The position numbers were made by a program, and so were the translations under genes. From Carya illinoinensis (lineage: Eukaryota; Streptophyta; Magnoliopsida; Fagales; Juglandaceae), in assembly GCF_018687715.1 (NCBI RefSeq), contig NC_056755.1:19660001-19724000 (forward strand): 64,000 bases of DNA, in the 5' to 3' direction. Position 1 is the first letter of the stretch, and the number at the start of each line of letters is the position of its first letter. Below, in pieces: positions 1-11,300 of the stretch. Below the pieces are notes generated by a model. It was not told the origin of the DNA. It was given only the letters and a program-made list of their open reading frames with translations, and did no database searches.

Positions 1-900
1 CAAGAGGAGTGCCATTGATGATGCTTTATGTCCTCTATGTTTGAGGGAAGTTGAATCTACTAGTCATATTCTGTGGTCTTGTACTGCTGCTATGGATGTT
101 TGGATGATGCGAAATAAGGTTTTGCAGAAAATGGCAATCACCAAACTTTGACTTTGCTCAAGTTTGTAAACAGTTGGTGAGTAGGTTGCAAGGTAAGGAC
201 CTAGCTTATTTTGGTTATGGGGCTCGGGCTTTATGGCACAAAAGGAATTCCCTAGTTTTTTAGCAGAAGTTTACTCCTCCCTCAGTTTTATTTTGGCATG
301 TTGTTACTGATTGTGATGCATACCAGCAAGTTTTGGAGGATATTAATCAATAGAGGGCTTCAGTTCCATATACTGTAGTCAAGTGGGAGTCTCTACCACA
401 TGGACATATAAAGATCAATTGGGATATTGCTATCCAGAAACATGCTAATAGGATTGAAATTGGCATTGTGTTTTGGGACTAGGAAGGGGATGTGCTATTT
501 ACTTTGATGAAGCCTATGTTTTTTTGTTCTGCTGCTAATTTGTCTGAAGCAAGGGTTCTTTTTGAAGCTGTTCATTTATGCACAACACTTGGCCTTTCTA
601 ATTGTATTTTTTAGGGTGACTCTTCAAATGTTATCTTGGTTGTTTGCAATAGATCGGAGTAGACAGCTACAATCCTATTCTTGCAGACATTCAACAACTG
701 ATGCATGGTCATGTCTGGTGCTTAAGACATGTTAAAAGGGATGCAAACCGATTGGCACATAATCTAGCAAGGGAAGCAATATTGTTAGATAACGAAAAGA
801 TTGATATTGATCTTGTAATCCCCTGAATTTCTGATCTTGTTATTGCTGAATGTCACAATTATCATTAATATATTACCACTATTTCTACCTCAAAAAAAAA
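1..900 (+). mobile_element. L1-type LINE, 3' fragment (zinc-knuckle RVT tail and RNase H), decayed
   Basis: The conceptual translation begins inside the Cys-rich tail that follows plant LINE reverse transcriptase (LCPLCLREVESTSHILWSC, about 25-95). It continues into a plant LINE RNase H domain: KINWDIAIQ near 411, a SEARVLFEAVHLC helix near 545, GDSSNVILVV near 616 and HVKRDANRLAHNLAREA near 729. The reading frame is broken by several stops (for example FWD*EGD near 480 and IF*GDS near 612), so it is a dead copy. It ends in a poly(A)-like run at 892-900 followed by a CAAA-rich stretch. The 5' part lies outside the window. Family assignment rests on motif order seen in the sequence and general knowledge of plant L1 ORF2; no target-site duplication can be checked because the left end is missing. 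Confidence 0.85.
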
Positions 901-1130
901 AGAAAACAAACAAACAAATAGAAGAAGAAGAAACCTTACAAATAGGGTGCTGCCTAGTAAATAAAAATATGGACAAGCAACCGGACCATGACAGATTTGG
1001 GTTTGTGTTTACCCGAGCAAAGAATGAAAGTATCAAGGACAAGTGGACAAACAAATATCTGTAGCCAAACAGCGGGGTTAAAAGAATTCAGGAGGGTAGC
1101 CCGCTAGGGCTTCGAGTTAAAGCACACCCC

Positions 1131-1139
1131 CTATAAAAT
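1131..1139 (+). promoter_or_regulatory. TATA box upstream of the snoRNA pair
   Basis: CTATAAAAT sits about 125 bases before the first snoRNA and is followed by a pyrimidine-rich leader (about 1150-1245). This fits a Pol II transcription unit for a polycistronic snoRNA precursor, the usual arrangement in plants. A start site near 1160-1170 is inferred from spacing only. Confidence 0.4.
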
Positions 1140-1257
1140 CCACACTTTCTGCACCCTCCCGAATCCCGTCTCTCACCCTATCCTTATTTTCTCTCCTCTG
1201 CTCTCTGATTTTCTATCACATTTCCTCTCTGTATCTCACTGAGCGTGCTTAGATTTA

Positions 1258-1338
1258 TGAACGCGATGAAAGTAATGGACGGGTGATGATCAATTTCATA
1301 TGATCAACAACTCCTCGCTACGTTCTTTCTGATTCTTG
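1258..1338 (+). ncRNA. Box C/D snoRNA, predicted guide for 5.8S rRNA A47
   Basis: A C-like box (GCGATGA, 1263-1269) and a better internal C/C' match (GTGATGA, 1283-1289) precede a D box CTGA at 1329-1332. The 13 bases at 1315-1327 (TCGCTACGTTCTT) are perfectly complementary to the conserved 5.8S rRNA stretch AAGAACGTAGCGA. By the rule that the fifth base upstream of box D selects the methylated residue, the target is the A in GAAGAACG, which counts to A47 in plant 5.8S rRNA, a known 2'-O-methylated site. I recall plant snoR9 as the guide for this site but did not verify the name. The ends are uncertain because the terminal stem is weak (GAA before the C box, TTC after the D box). Confidence 0.65.
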
Positions 1339-1415
1339 GTCTGTTAAACGATCTACAGTTATTTCTCTCCTGGATTTATTTTTTTGCAATTTTTTGAAGC
1401 TCTTTTTGTTAGCAT

Positions 1416-1516
1416 CATCAAGATGATGAATTCAGAAAAAATCTTAGGACACCTTCTGAAACAGCACGAGCGTGCTGTTTATGAGAAAGATTTTTATGTT
1501 TTCTGATAACTTGATG
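1416..1516 (+). ncRNA. Box C/D snoRNA, predicted guide for a U in 25S rRNA GGUGUCC
   Basis: All the hallmarks are visible. The terminal stem pairs CATCAAG (1416-1422) with CTTGATG (1510-1516). Box C is ATGATGA (1423-1429), D' is CTGA (1456-1459), a C'-like ATGAGAA lies at 1481-1487, and box D is CTGA (1503-1506). The D' guide at 1442-1454 (TCTTAGGACACCT) is complementary to the conserved large-subunit rRNA segment AGGUGUCCUAAGA. The fifth base upstream of D' (1451) pairs with the U of GGUGUCC, the predicted methylation site. A perfect 10-bp inverted repeat (1459-1468 with 1471-1480, 2-nt loop) lies between D' and C'. It is co-oriented with the snoRNA at 1258-1338, about 80 bases away, so the two probably form one dicistronic gene. 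The recalled rRNA sequence should be checked against a database. Confidence 0.8.
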
Positions 1517-1539
1517 CTGATAATCAATCGTCTTGATTA

Positions 1540-4500
1540 ATTTTTTTTTTTTTTTTGTTTTATTTTGTTTTCACCATTTTCTACTTGATCTATCTTCTTG
1601 TTTCGGGAATTAAAAAAAGTTGTGCATGTTTTCTTTAGCGATTTCTCCATTTTTTAATTTATTTATAAATCCTTACGATGGAACTCGCTTATTATAGGTA
1701 TTTTGGTTTGAAACTTGATTATACTTCATTGATAAAGATGTCTCTTTGGATCTGGCTATGGATGGAGGTTTTGTGTATTTTTGTTAAAATTGGGCTAATG
1801 AGCCAATTTAGTATATGTTAACAATGTTTATTTGGTTAATATGTACTTGGCAACAAGAACATATGGTTTGGCTCTAGCCCAAAAAAATCATTCTTGCATT
1901 TGTATTATTTCAACTTCTTTTTTACACAAATCATCAAACATCCTTCACAGTTCACACGCGCATCATTCTCTGTAACAAATGTGCTAATATTAGAAGTGAA
2001 AATCGAAAGGAATGCGTTATTCTTCAATGTAACGCAAAAAAATGTAATATGTTGATAACCATAGACATTGGACATTAATTCAATCATTAGGGAAAAAGAT
2101 TAAAAATGATTCAAATCAACAATGACTTTCAGCATTTAAAATCTTGCCAATTAGCTACCGGATTAGAAAAAATTTGTATTCATCCGGTCATCAAGCCTTC
2201 CCAAAAAGTCTCAATAACCGGTACCCCCAAGCACCAAACCTTCACAACTATCACTTTGGGGGCGCCCTTTTTTCTCATTGTATGTCCTCTTCAAAACTTT
2301 CAAAAATCTGCATATATATATATATATATATATATATAAATGTGTATCCAATTTTTACCTATAAGGTTTGGGCTGTAATCAATTTGCACATATAATCGAT
2401 CTGGTCGGGGCCGCAGATTCCATCATTTTTTCGGACTGGATAGTTTGCTATTGGTCAAATTCGGTCCATATGAATTAGAAATATTTTTTCCTCTATTTTT
2501 GGTAGATAAATTAATACAAAAAATTAATTAAATTAGTCAAATCAAAATAAGTAAGCTCTTTAATGTGGATTACGTATAACTAATTAATTATAAAAATAAT
2601 TAATTATAATTATAGTTATGATGTTAATATATCAAACTTAGTAGTTTAGTAGGGTATAATAAAATTATTAATATAGACCTAAATGTTCTTGATTATATGA
2701 TATTAAGTTTCTTAGTATGAATCTAAAGTGAAATAAACACTACAAAGATCATTTAAAGTTGAAATTTTGTTAGAAAAAATAGTTGAAAACTTTTACTTTT
2801 TAGATTTCTTTAAAAAAAATATATACTTAGATCTCAATTGTAGCATTATATTCTTTACCTAACATTCCATTTATAAAGGCCGCCTTCCTCATTTGAAGTA
2901 GTTGAGTCCTACATGTTTTATATTGCTTTCACATTTTTTTATGTCTATCAACCAGTTTTAGCTTTATCTCTTCATTCATCTCTTCTTTTTATTCTTTGCA
3001 CTTTTGGACTTTCCCTTCTCTCTCTTTATTTCTACTAGAGTGTGGCGAGGGCTCAAGGTGCTCAAGTGATGGCGATCTTGCCTTGGCAATAATGAAGATC
3101 AAATGTGCCTGAGCAAGTGCTCTAGGACGGTCTGTTATGGTGAAGATAGGGAGTTGAGGTACTTGAGGGTGACCTTGTAACCAGTGCTCCAGATTAGGTG
3201 GCCAGGTTTCCAAGTTCTTTGTTTGGCAAGGTTTGATCACCACTGTGTGTCCTCTTTGTTTCATTTATTCGCCCTAAGGTCTTCTTTGGGACCTGGATTG
3301 CATGAACTTGTTTTCGATTAAGACCAACGAACAAAGTGAGTTGCTTATCCATTTTTGTATTCTTGCTTATTCACTTCTTATGGATCTCATGGAGACCTAA
3401 GAAATCTTATGGGTAAATCAAAAACTAGATTTTTTAGTGAAAAGAAAATTCAAATAGTAAGTTTCTAGAGAGGCAAACCCGGGCATTTAGCATTTTAGCT
3501 ACAATTGTCAATTTTAAAGCTCAGCTTGTGATGCTTCAAGTGAAGGAAGGGGGGGGGTGCTTACTAGTTCCTTTTTTTTTTCTTTTCCTTTGTTTTTTGC
3601 TCACCCTAGTCTCCTTGTGTCTTACGTGAAGAGTGTTGTTACTCTCGGCATGACCCTTCCTTATTGCTCAAGGGCAAGCATTGTTGATTAGCACAGTCCT
3701 TTGTTGGTCACCCACGATCCTTTGTTGTTGCTCTGGGCAAGCGTGAATGCTAGCCTAAAGTCTCCCCATTGTTCGAGTGAGTGCGATTACTCGCTTGAAG
3801 TCTACTCATTCTCGAGTGAACACAATTGCTCGCCTTAAGGTTGCATTTGGGTGCTAAGATAGTCTTAGATGATCTGAATTAATATGTGAATAATAATATT
3901 TTATAAGTCCCATTGTGCTGTGTTTGAATAAGTTGTGATATATGTTTGCATGTATAAATATAATTTTTTATGGGAGGTTGAAAAAATAGTGGGTTCTATT
4001 AATAACTGGTTTGAGATTGCCTTTTTCAATTGTGTCCATTTCTTGTCCATTGTTCAGGTCGAGTCTCAAATGCTCACCAGTGGGCCATGTTTGTTTCTTA
4101 AGGCAAGATTTATTACCCGCCTTTGATACAGGCGTATTGAGTGCCCTTATGCCTTGTTGATTTTTCATTCGTGCCTTTATCTAAGCTAAATGTCAGCATG
4201 TTTGTCTATGTGTTCCCTTTAGGGCTCCGTAAAAACCTGAGGAACTCTTCGTGGATGTCTTGGTGTGGTTTCCTTTTTGATCTAGAACTCTATTCCTTCT
4301 CACTCATTGTGATCCCCCGTTGAGTGCATTGCCTCATTTGTGTTGAATTAGTTTTCTTGGATCATGTGACCTTTTGTTTTGAGAGTGATTTGTCAATTCC
4401 ACAGACGGTACCAAACTATTGAAGAGGTTTTCGGTGGGGTCGGAGTCCAACAATATGGTTAAATGGCCCTAATAGTTGTTTGTGCATATATGATATTTGG

Positions 4501-4640
4501 ATGCTTATCTATGAAATAAATAATAAATAAAGCGTAGAAAATATAAATAGAGAGAGATTTACATAGTTCGGCATAAAAGACTAGGTCTACCACTTGTTTG
4601 GGGGCGAAGTTCACTATGTTTGTTGATTGTACAGTTTCTT
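1540..4640. other. Intergenic AT-rich stretch without a recognisable gene
   Basis: No open frame here has recognisable protein character. The stretch holds a T-run (about 1543-1556), an (AT)n microsatellite at 2312-2338, AT-rich sequence to about 2870, and a moderately GC-richer piece (about 2990-3850) with loosely repeated phrases such as CTCGAGTGA and TTGTTG. At about 4500-4640 there is a stretch (ATTTACATAGTTCGGC) of a kind I associate with old plant retrotransposon LTRs, but no element ends could be fixed. Confidence 0.5.
2312..2338. repeat. (AT)n microsatellite
   Basis: Thirteen or so uninterrupted AT units. Confidence 0.9.
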
Positions 4641-4649
4641 ATAACCTTA

Positions 4650-7600
4650 GAGCATTGGCAATGGCTATACCATTGCTAAGTCCAAAATTTGACTAAAAGT
4701 CCATTAGAGATATTAATCAACATTCGACTATCTATCCTAAGGTCAAAATAATAATAATGTTAAATGACATTATTTTAAAGAACCAGAGTGTTTTGATACC
4801 AAGGAGGTTGATCGACAATGTAATAGCACCTTATGAGACTTTTCACTCCATGAAAACAAGGTCTAAGAGTAGAGAGGAGAGTGTGGCACTGAAACTGGAT
4901 ATTTTAAAAGCTTATGACAGAGTTAAGTAGGCTTGCCAAGAAGCAATAATAGATAAGATGGGGTTTGGAGAAAGGTGGATTAAGTTGATCATGGAGTGCA
5001 AAACTTCTGTTACATATGCTATGTTGGTAAATAGGAAACCTAGTGAGGTCATTCATCCTTCAAGAGGTTTAAGATAGGGAATCCCCTATTTCCCTATCTT
5101 TTTTTGTTGTATGCTGAAAGTTTGAGCAGTTTAATAAATGTGGAAAAAGCAAAATGAGAGATAAGAGGTGTTGCAGTTGTAAGGGGTGGAATGAAAGCTA
5201 CACATTTATTGTTTGTTGATGACTGCATTATTTTTGGGACAGCTAGTTGGGGTGAATGGAAAAAATAAAGCATATTTTGAAGGTGTATGAGAAGGCTTCT
5301 GAACAATGTCTGAACTTGCAAAAGACAACTGTTATGCTTAGCTTAAATGCCAGAAGTGCTGAAAAGAACCAGATAGTGCAAGACTAAGGAGAGCTACGGT
5401 GCAAAGCAGCTGTGAGAAGTATTTGAGTTTGCATACAATGATGGGGAGATCTTGTTACAACACCTTTAGAGATTAAAGATAGAATTTGGTAAAAGATTAA
5501 CAATTAGAAAAACCAATTTTTATCTCCTGCTGACAAAGAGATTTTGCTCAAAGTTGTTATCCAATCTATACCCATTTACCATATAAGTGTTTTTAGACTA
5601 CCAAAGAGGTTGTGTAAGGAAATATTAGGAGTAATGGCCAGATTTTGAAGGGGGTTCAGAAATAATAATAAAAAAATACAGGGGACCAACTGGGGGAAGA
5701 TGGGGCAGGCAAAAGCTGTTGGGGGTTTGGGCTTTAGAGAGCTAGAGAGTTTTAACACAACTCTTCTAAAAAAGCAATATTGGAGAGTTTTGAACAAGCC
5801 AGAGTCTGTTGCTGCAATGATCCTTAAAGATAAAAACTTTAAACATATTGATGTTCTTGATGCAAAACTGGATAATGACCCTTCAATAATTTGGAGAAGC
5901 TTCTGAGAATCTCTAGATCTACTAAAGGCAGAGCTTGTGTGGAGAGTGAAAAATGGACTTAGTATTAAAATATAGAAGGATAAATGGCTTCCAAGTCAAA
6001 CCTCTCATAAAATTCAATCTTCTGTTAAAAACTTCAGTGCTGATGGCAGAGTGGTGGAACTGATTGATAGGGACAGTGGAAGGTCGAACGCTGAAATGGA
6101 GAAGGAAATCCTCAATGAGGAGGAGGCTAAGTTAGTTTGTAGTATCCCACTTATACTTGTTTAAATGATAAAAGAACTTGGGCCTATACAAAGAATGCCA
6201 TGTACAATGTTAAAAGTGCCTACCACCTTGTGTTGAGCAGGGAGAAAAAAGTTAAAGGAGAATCCTTGGATACGAAGAAGCTTAAAGAAGGATGGCTAGG
6301 CTTATGGAAGCTAGATGTTCTAGGGGTGGTCAAGACCTTCTTATGGAAAGCACTCAATAATTGTCTACCAACGAAAATGAATCTGTATCAATGAAAGTGG
6401 TTGATAATCCTTGTTGTCCCATATGTATAAGGGAGGAAGAGTCAGTATGTCATAACATTTAGAATTGCCTAGTTGCTATAGATGTATGGGCAGAGAAGGA
6501 GAGCCCAGTGCAGAAGTGGACATCGAATGAAATGGATGTGAATGTAATTTGGTTGAAAATGATAGGAAAACTCTCAAAAGAAGATTTAGAAGTAGTAGCT
6601 ACTGTGATGAGACAAATTTGGTTGAGAAGAAATGGATATAATTATAAGGAGAAGTTCATTAGTCCTGGAGTGTTGTTTAACCAGGTTAGAACCAGTGCTA
6701 TGGAATATCAACAAGCTCAGGGCATTCCAAGTAAGAGTTCAAAGTCCAATACAATAGAGATGAATGTGATTCGATGGAAAGCTCATAGGGAGGGATTTGT
6801 GAAAGTGAATTGGAATGCTACTTTTAACTTAAACCAAAAAAGGATGGGGGCAGGTGTAGTCATTAGAGATGAGTAAGGGGAGTTGCAAGTCTCACTTTGC
6901 ATTCCAATGGATCAAATTCAGTCAGTTGTAATTGCTGAGATTACTGCTTTGTGGAGGGCTCTAAAGTTGTGTGCAGAGCTGAATGTGGATAATGCAGTCT
7001 TTGAAGGGCATGGCCTAGGTGTTGTTAAGGTAGTCAACAATACAGAGGAAAACTAGGAATGGCATGGACAGTTGGTCGAAGACATCAAAGGAATGATGTG
7101 CAAAAAATCTTCATGGACAATTCAACATACATATAGGGAAAGAAATAGGGTAGCTCATTTTCTAGCTAAATTTTCTTTTAGTGTCAATGAAGAACAAGTC
7201 TGGATAGAAGATGGCCTGAGGGGTGTTTTAGTTTTGTTATACAGGACAAGTTGTGTATTGATTAATTTTTGATAAATACAAAGATACAGTTTGTTTTAAA
7301 AAAAGAAGTCAAAATAATAATATAATATTAGATATTTTAATAATAATTTTTTAATATTTTGCTAATGCACTCCATATATTAATTAATAATTTAATTTTTA
7401 CTTAAAATTATTATTTTCCAACTATTTTTTTCCTCATCTTAATTATCTAATAAGCATATTTTGCCAACCCTTCTCACATCCAACAATAGTTGAGTATATT
7501 TTTATAGTAAAATATTGTTTTGGAGATAAACAATAGCTGGCCAAATTTGGAACCTTATTTGACTTTATTGTAGCTTAAAAGTGGAGCATTGGAGTTTTGA

Positions 7601-7682
7601 CTACTCCAATGCAAACCACTTCAGTAAAAGTTAGTCAAAATTTGACTAGGTGCTAGCATTTGGCTAAGCCAATGCTAATGCT
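4650..7682. mobile_element. MITE with long inverted ends, split by a LINE insertion
   Basis: The left end (4650-4702: GAGCATTGGCAATGGC, then CCAAAATTTGACTAAAAGTC) and the right end (7631-7682: TTAGTCAAAATTTGACTA, then GCCAATGCTAATGCT) are imperfect inverted copies of each other. The interior is AT-rich. Removing the LINE at 4757-7307 and one copy of its target duplication leaves an element of about 470 bases. The GAGCATTGGC-type terminus is typical of a common plant MITE class, but I could not settle its own target duplication, so the superfamily is left open. Confidence 0.65.
4757..7307 (+). mobile_element. L1-type LINE, 5'-truncated, flanked by a 15-bp target-site duplication
   Basis: The element is bounded by the exact repeat GTCAAAATAATAATA at 4742-4756 and 7308-7322. 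It ends in an A-rich tail (7297-7307). It starts inside the reverse transcriptase: DNVIAPYETFHSMKTR near 4817, then a KLDILKAYDRVK block near 4894. Later come the fragment KAVGGLGFRELESFN (from about 5709), the KSAYHLV linker (6209), the Cys-rich tail (about 6405-6475) and an RNase H-like end (HREGFVKVNWNATFN, from about 6783; RERNRVAHFLAKFSF, from about 7135). Stops and frameshifts occur throughout, so it cannot code for a working protein. The preserved target duplication shows that the 5' truncation happened at insertion, as is usual for target-primed reverse transcription. Confidence 0.9.
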
Positions 7683-7689
7683 ATCACAT

Positions 7690-8249
7690 AGCTCTCAATA
7701 CAAAGGAGAAAATATAGGATTGGGAGAGGGGAAGAATAATAGCAAGATAAATGTGTTCATGTCGATTCCATATTGACTAATGAGTTCAATTGGAGGTTTT
7801 GAATATGTTGTAATGACATCATTGAACGGAATTTTCAATCCATACATCCATTTGTAGACGATTCTTGATAGTGTAAATGATTCTCGAAATTGAGCAAGTA
7901 GTAGGTAGTCAATTTATGTTTGTTTAATTTTTAATTGAAGAAAAGTCAAGTCTTACCTTTTTACCAACTTACACTTGTGTTCACCAACAACTCAGTTATT
8001 TTTCAAATCAAAAGCAAAGGCAAAAAGGAAGGCTTCTTCCATCTCTTGTCTGGGAGTCAGAAAAACCTTGCCTTCCTAAATAGTAGTAATTATATCCATA
8101 AAGATTCAAACAGGTATAGTATTAGAAATATTATTTTCTCTTATCCTTCTAAATATTTGAGATATTCTAAAAAATTACTATACAAAATAATAGATTTAAA
8201 GTTGTTTGATTGTTTGAATTAATACGAATCGAGCCAAACTTTAATTGAG
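7690..8249. other. Intergenic stretch, nothing recognisable
   Basis: AT-rich sequence between the MITE end and the tail of the next LINE. One 95-codon frame (7935-8222) has no recognisable domain and a low-complexity composition. Confidence 0.5.
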
Positions 8250-8303
8250 TATTATTATTATTATTATTATTATTCTTATTATTATTATTATTATTATTAT
8301 TAT
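8250..8303. repeat. (ATT)n microsatellite forming the LINE 3' tail
   Basis: About 17 ATT units with one interruption (ATTCTT near 8273), lying exactly where the minus-strand LINE ends. It is more likely the element's tail than an independent microsatellite. Confidence 0.75.
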
Positions 8304-11300
8304 ATCAAGACATAAAATTTATTCAAGAACAACCACATTTACATCAAAGACTCGGCCCAAATGATTTGAGCAGTACATTCAGGATAAGAATGCCACCATA
8401 TAACTAAGTCTTCAAGATGCCAGACATATATTGCTAAACTGTGAGCTGTTTCGTTTGTCATACATCCAGTATGTTTGATAGAACATTTTGAAAAATACTT
8501 CATTAGTTGCCTTATTTCATAAACCAAGTTGCCCGATAATGACATAGACTCTTCTTCAACAAGAATCTCATTAACCATAATAAGAGAATAACTTTCAATG
8601 AGAAGCTCATGTAAGGCCAAGGGGATGCAAATTTGTAAGGCTTTGAAAATAGCATTTCTATCTCCAGAGGATCATTTACCTCCCTTTCTTTTTTACTGGC
8701 AAAGAGGATGACCCTACCCTTATCATTCCTTAAAATGATTCACACACTTGCACTACACTGATTAGCAAAAATAGCCCCATTAACATTTAATTTGAAAGTC
8801 CTAGTAGGAGGTGGAAGCCAGCTGCATCTTGCTTGCATGTTCTTCTTGTGACAGTCATGAACTTCCTTGTATTCCATAGGCAAAGATAAAGCATACTCGA
8901 CTGCCTACTTAGGCCTTAGAGTTTTACCTTCATACAGTTTTTTGTTCCTCTTGTACCACATACCTTAAGCAATTAGAAAAAACTTTTCTAACTCTCCTTG
9001 AATCCACATGTGCAGCACTTTTCTTATTATCTGCAAAAAATCAACATGTTCTTTAATAGCTAGCAAGTAGGGAAACTATTTACACCAGCACTCTCTAATT
9101 AAGGGACAGTAAATAAGAGCATGACTAACATATTTCTCCTCCTCATTACACCACTAACAAGAGGCCTCCATAATCACATTAGATTCTTTAAATTTTTCAA
9201 TGTTGGCATCCCCTCCTTCCAAGCCCTCCAAGCAAACACTTTAATTCTGTTGGGTATTTTCATCTTCCAGATCTTTTTCTATTCCTTAGCATTAAAGCAT
9301 TCACCTACCTATCCTGGTTGGCCAATTGAGTTAAAGAATCTATATGCACTCTTCACACTAAAATTTTCTTACTTTTCATGTTTCCAAATAAGGCAATCAT
9401 GCATGTTTTCTGAGCTAAGCAAGATCTTCAACACCTCTTCTGCTTCACAAGGAGTTAGAGTTCTTTTTACCTTGTCCACATTCCACCACTTAGTATTAGC
9501 ATCAATAAGACTTGCCACAAACACGTTTTCTTGACCAACAGCTGCATTGGACTGAGATGGCATCAGTTTATGATTTGGCAACCATAAATCAGTCCATAAT
9601 TTATGGACTTCCCATCCCCCACTCTTCATCTACATCCTTACAGCAACTTCTTTTTTGTCTCCCATATTCCTCTCCAAACATAAAAGGGTGCAGACCTAGT
9701 TTTGCCTTATTAAAGCTTGTATCATGAAAGTACTTACCTAAAAAACTTGATGTAACAAAGTTTTATCTTACTTCAAAATCCTCCACCCCTACTTGGCTAG
9801 TAAAACTTGGTTGAAAATATGCAAATCCTTAAAATCCATCCCCCCATTGGATTTTGACTAACACATATTCTTCCAACTCACCCATTGCATCTTATTTTCA
9901 TCCTTCTTCTGATCCCACCAAAATTTAGCCATAAGATTTTCTAGCTCATAACATAGAGTACTAGGGAGTTTAAAGCAACTCATTGTATAAGTGGGGATTG
10001 ATAAAGCCATTGCCTTGATCAGTACTTCCTTATCTCCTTGAGATAGTAGCTTCGCTTTCCACCCCTTGAGCTCAGTCCACACTTTATGCTTCAGATCAGA
10101 AAAAGTCTTTTTCTTTCTTTTGCCAACCATAGGAGGGAGTCTCAAGTGTTTCTCATATTGATGGTAGTGCTGGATCCCCCAAAAATCCATGATCTCCTCT
10201 TCCTGACTATGGGGAACATTTTTGCTAAACACCATAGAAGTCTTCTCTTGACTCACCTTCTGACCAGAGGCTTGCTCATAAATTTCTAGCAAGTATTGAA
10301 TGTTTAAACTCGTCTGCAAAGTTGTCCTGCAAAAAAGAATACTGTCATATGCAAATAAAATGTGGTTAATCTTGGTGCTCTCTTGCATATTTGTATTCCA
10401 TGAATTTGCTTGACACTTCTACTTGCTACAGTAGTGCAATTAGACCTTCCGTGCATGACGGGAACAAATAAGGGGAAATGAGATCCCCTTGCCTCAAGCC
10501 TTGAGTGGGGAAAACAGGTCCTTTAAGCTCTCCATTCACCAAAATTGAGAAAGACACAGTCTTCACATACAATGTGGTCAGATTGATCCATTTATCATCA
10601 AAACCCATCATCTTCATCACCTGCTCTAAAAAGTCTTATTCCACTTGATCATAAGCCATGCTCATGTTAAATTTCAAAGACATGAAGCCTTTCTTTCCAA
10701 CTCTCTTTTGTCTTAGGTTTGAACTAGTTCATAGGCAGCAAGGGCATTATCAGTATTGAGCCTTCCCAGGACAATCACTTTGTGAATGTGAAATTACACT
10801 TGGTAATATGCCTTTAAGTCTATTTGCAAGAACCTTTGAGATCAATTTGTAAATTACATTGCAAAGGCTAATGGGCCTATAATCAGAAATAGTTTCAGGT
10901 TACTTCTTCTTTAGAATCAAAGTAATAAAGGTGTGGTTGATCTCAATTTGAAGTTGACCACTATTAAGAGTCTTCAGCACAACCTATGTTACGTCCTTGC
11001 CCACTACTGTCCAATACTTTCGAAAAAAGATTGGTGCCATGCCATCAAGTCCTAAAGCCTTAGTATGATTCATCTGTTTTAAAGCCAAACAAACTTCATT
11101 AGCATAGAAATCCCTCGATAGCTTTTCATTTATTTATGCATTGACCCTTCCTGCCAGACCCTCCAAAAAGTCCATATTCCGAACCTTATTAGAGGCCTTA
11201 AAAAGAGACTTGAAATAATCTAGGATAACACTATCTCTACCTTCATTCACTTGCCAATTTCCATTTGCATCCCTCACACATTTGATGAAGTTCTTTTTCT

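Noticed and set aside
1459..1480. Perfect hairpin considered as a terminator
   Set aside because: It lies inside a box C/D snoRNA between D' and C', with no T-run following it, in a plant context where such terminators are not used.
2989..3264. 91-codon minus-strand frame
   Set aside because: No recognisable motif; composition matches its non-coding surroundings.
9121..9534. 137-codon plus-strand frame
   Set aside because: It is the antisense of the minus-strand LINE's Cys-rich tail, which has clear domain matches on the other strand.
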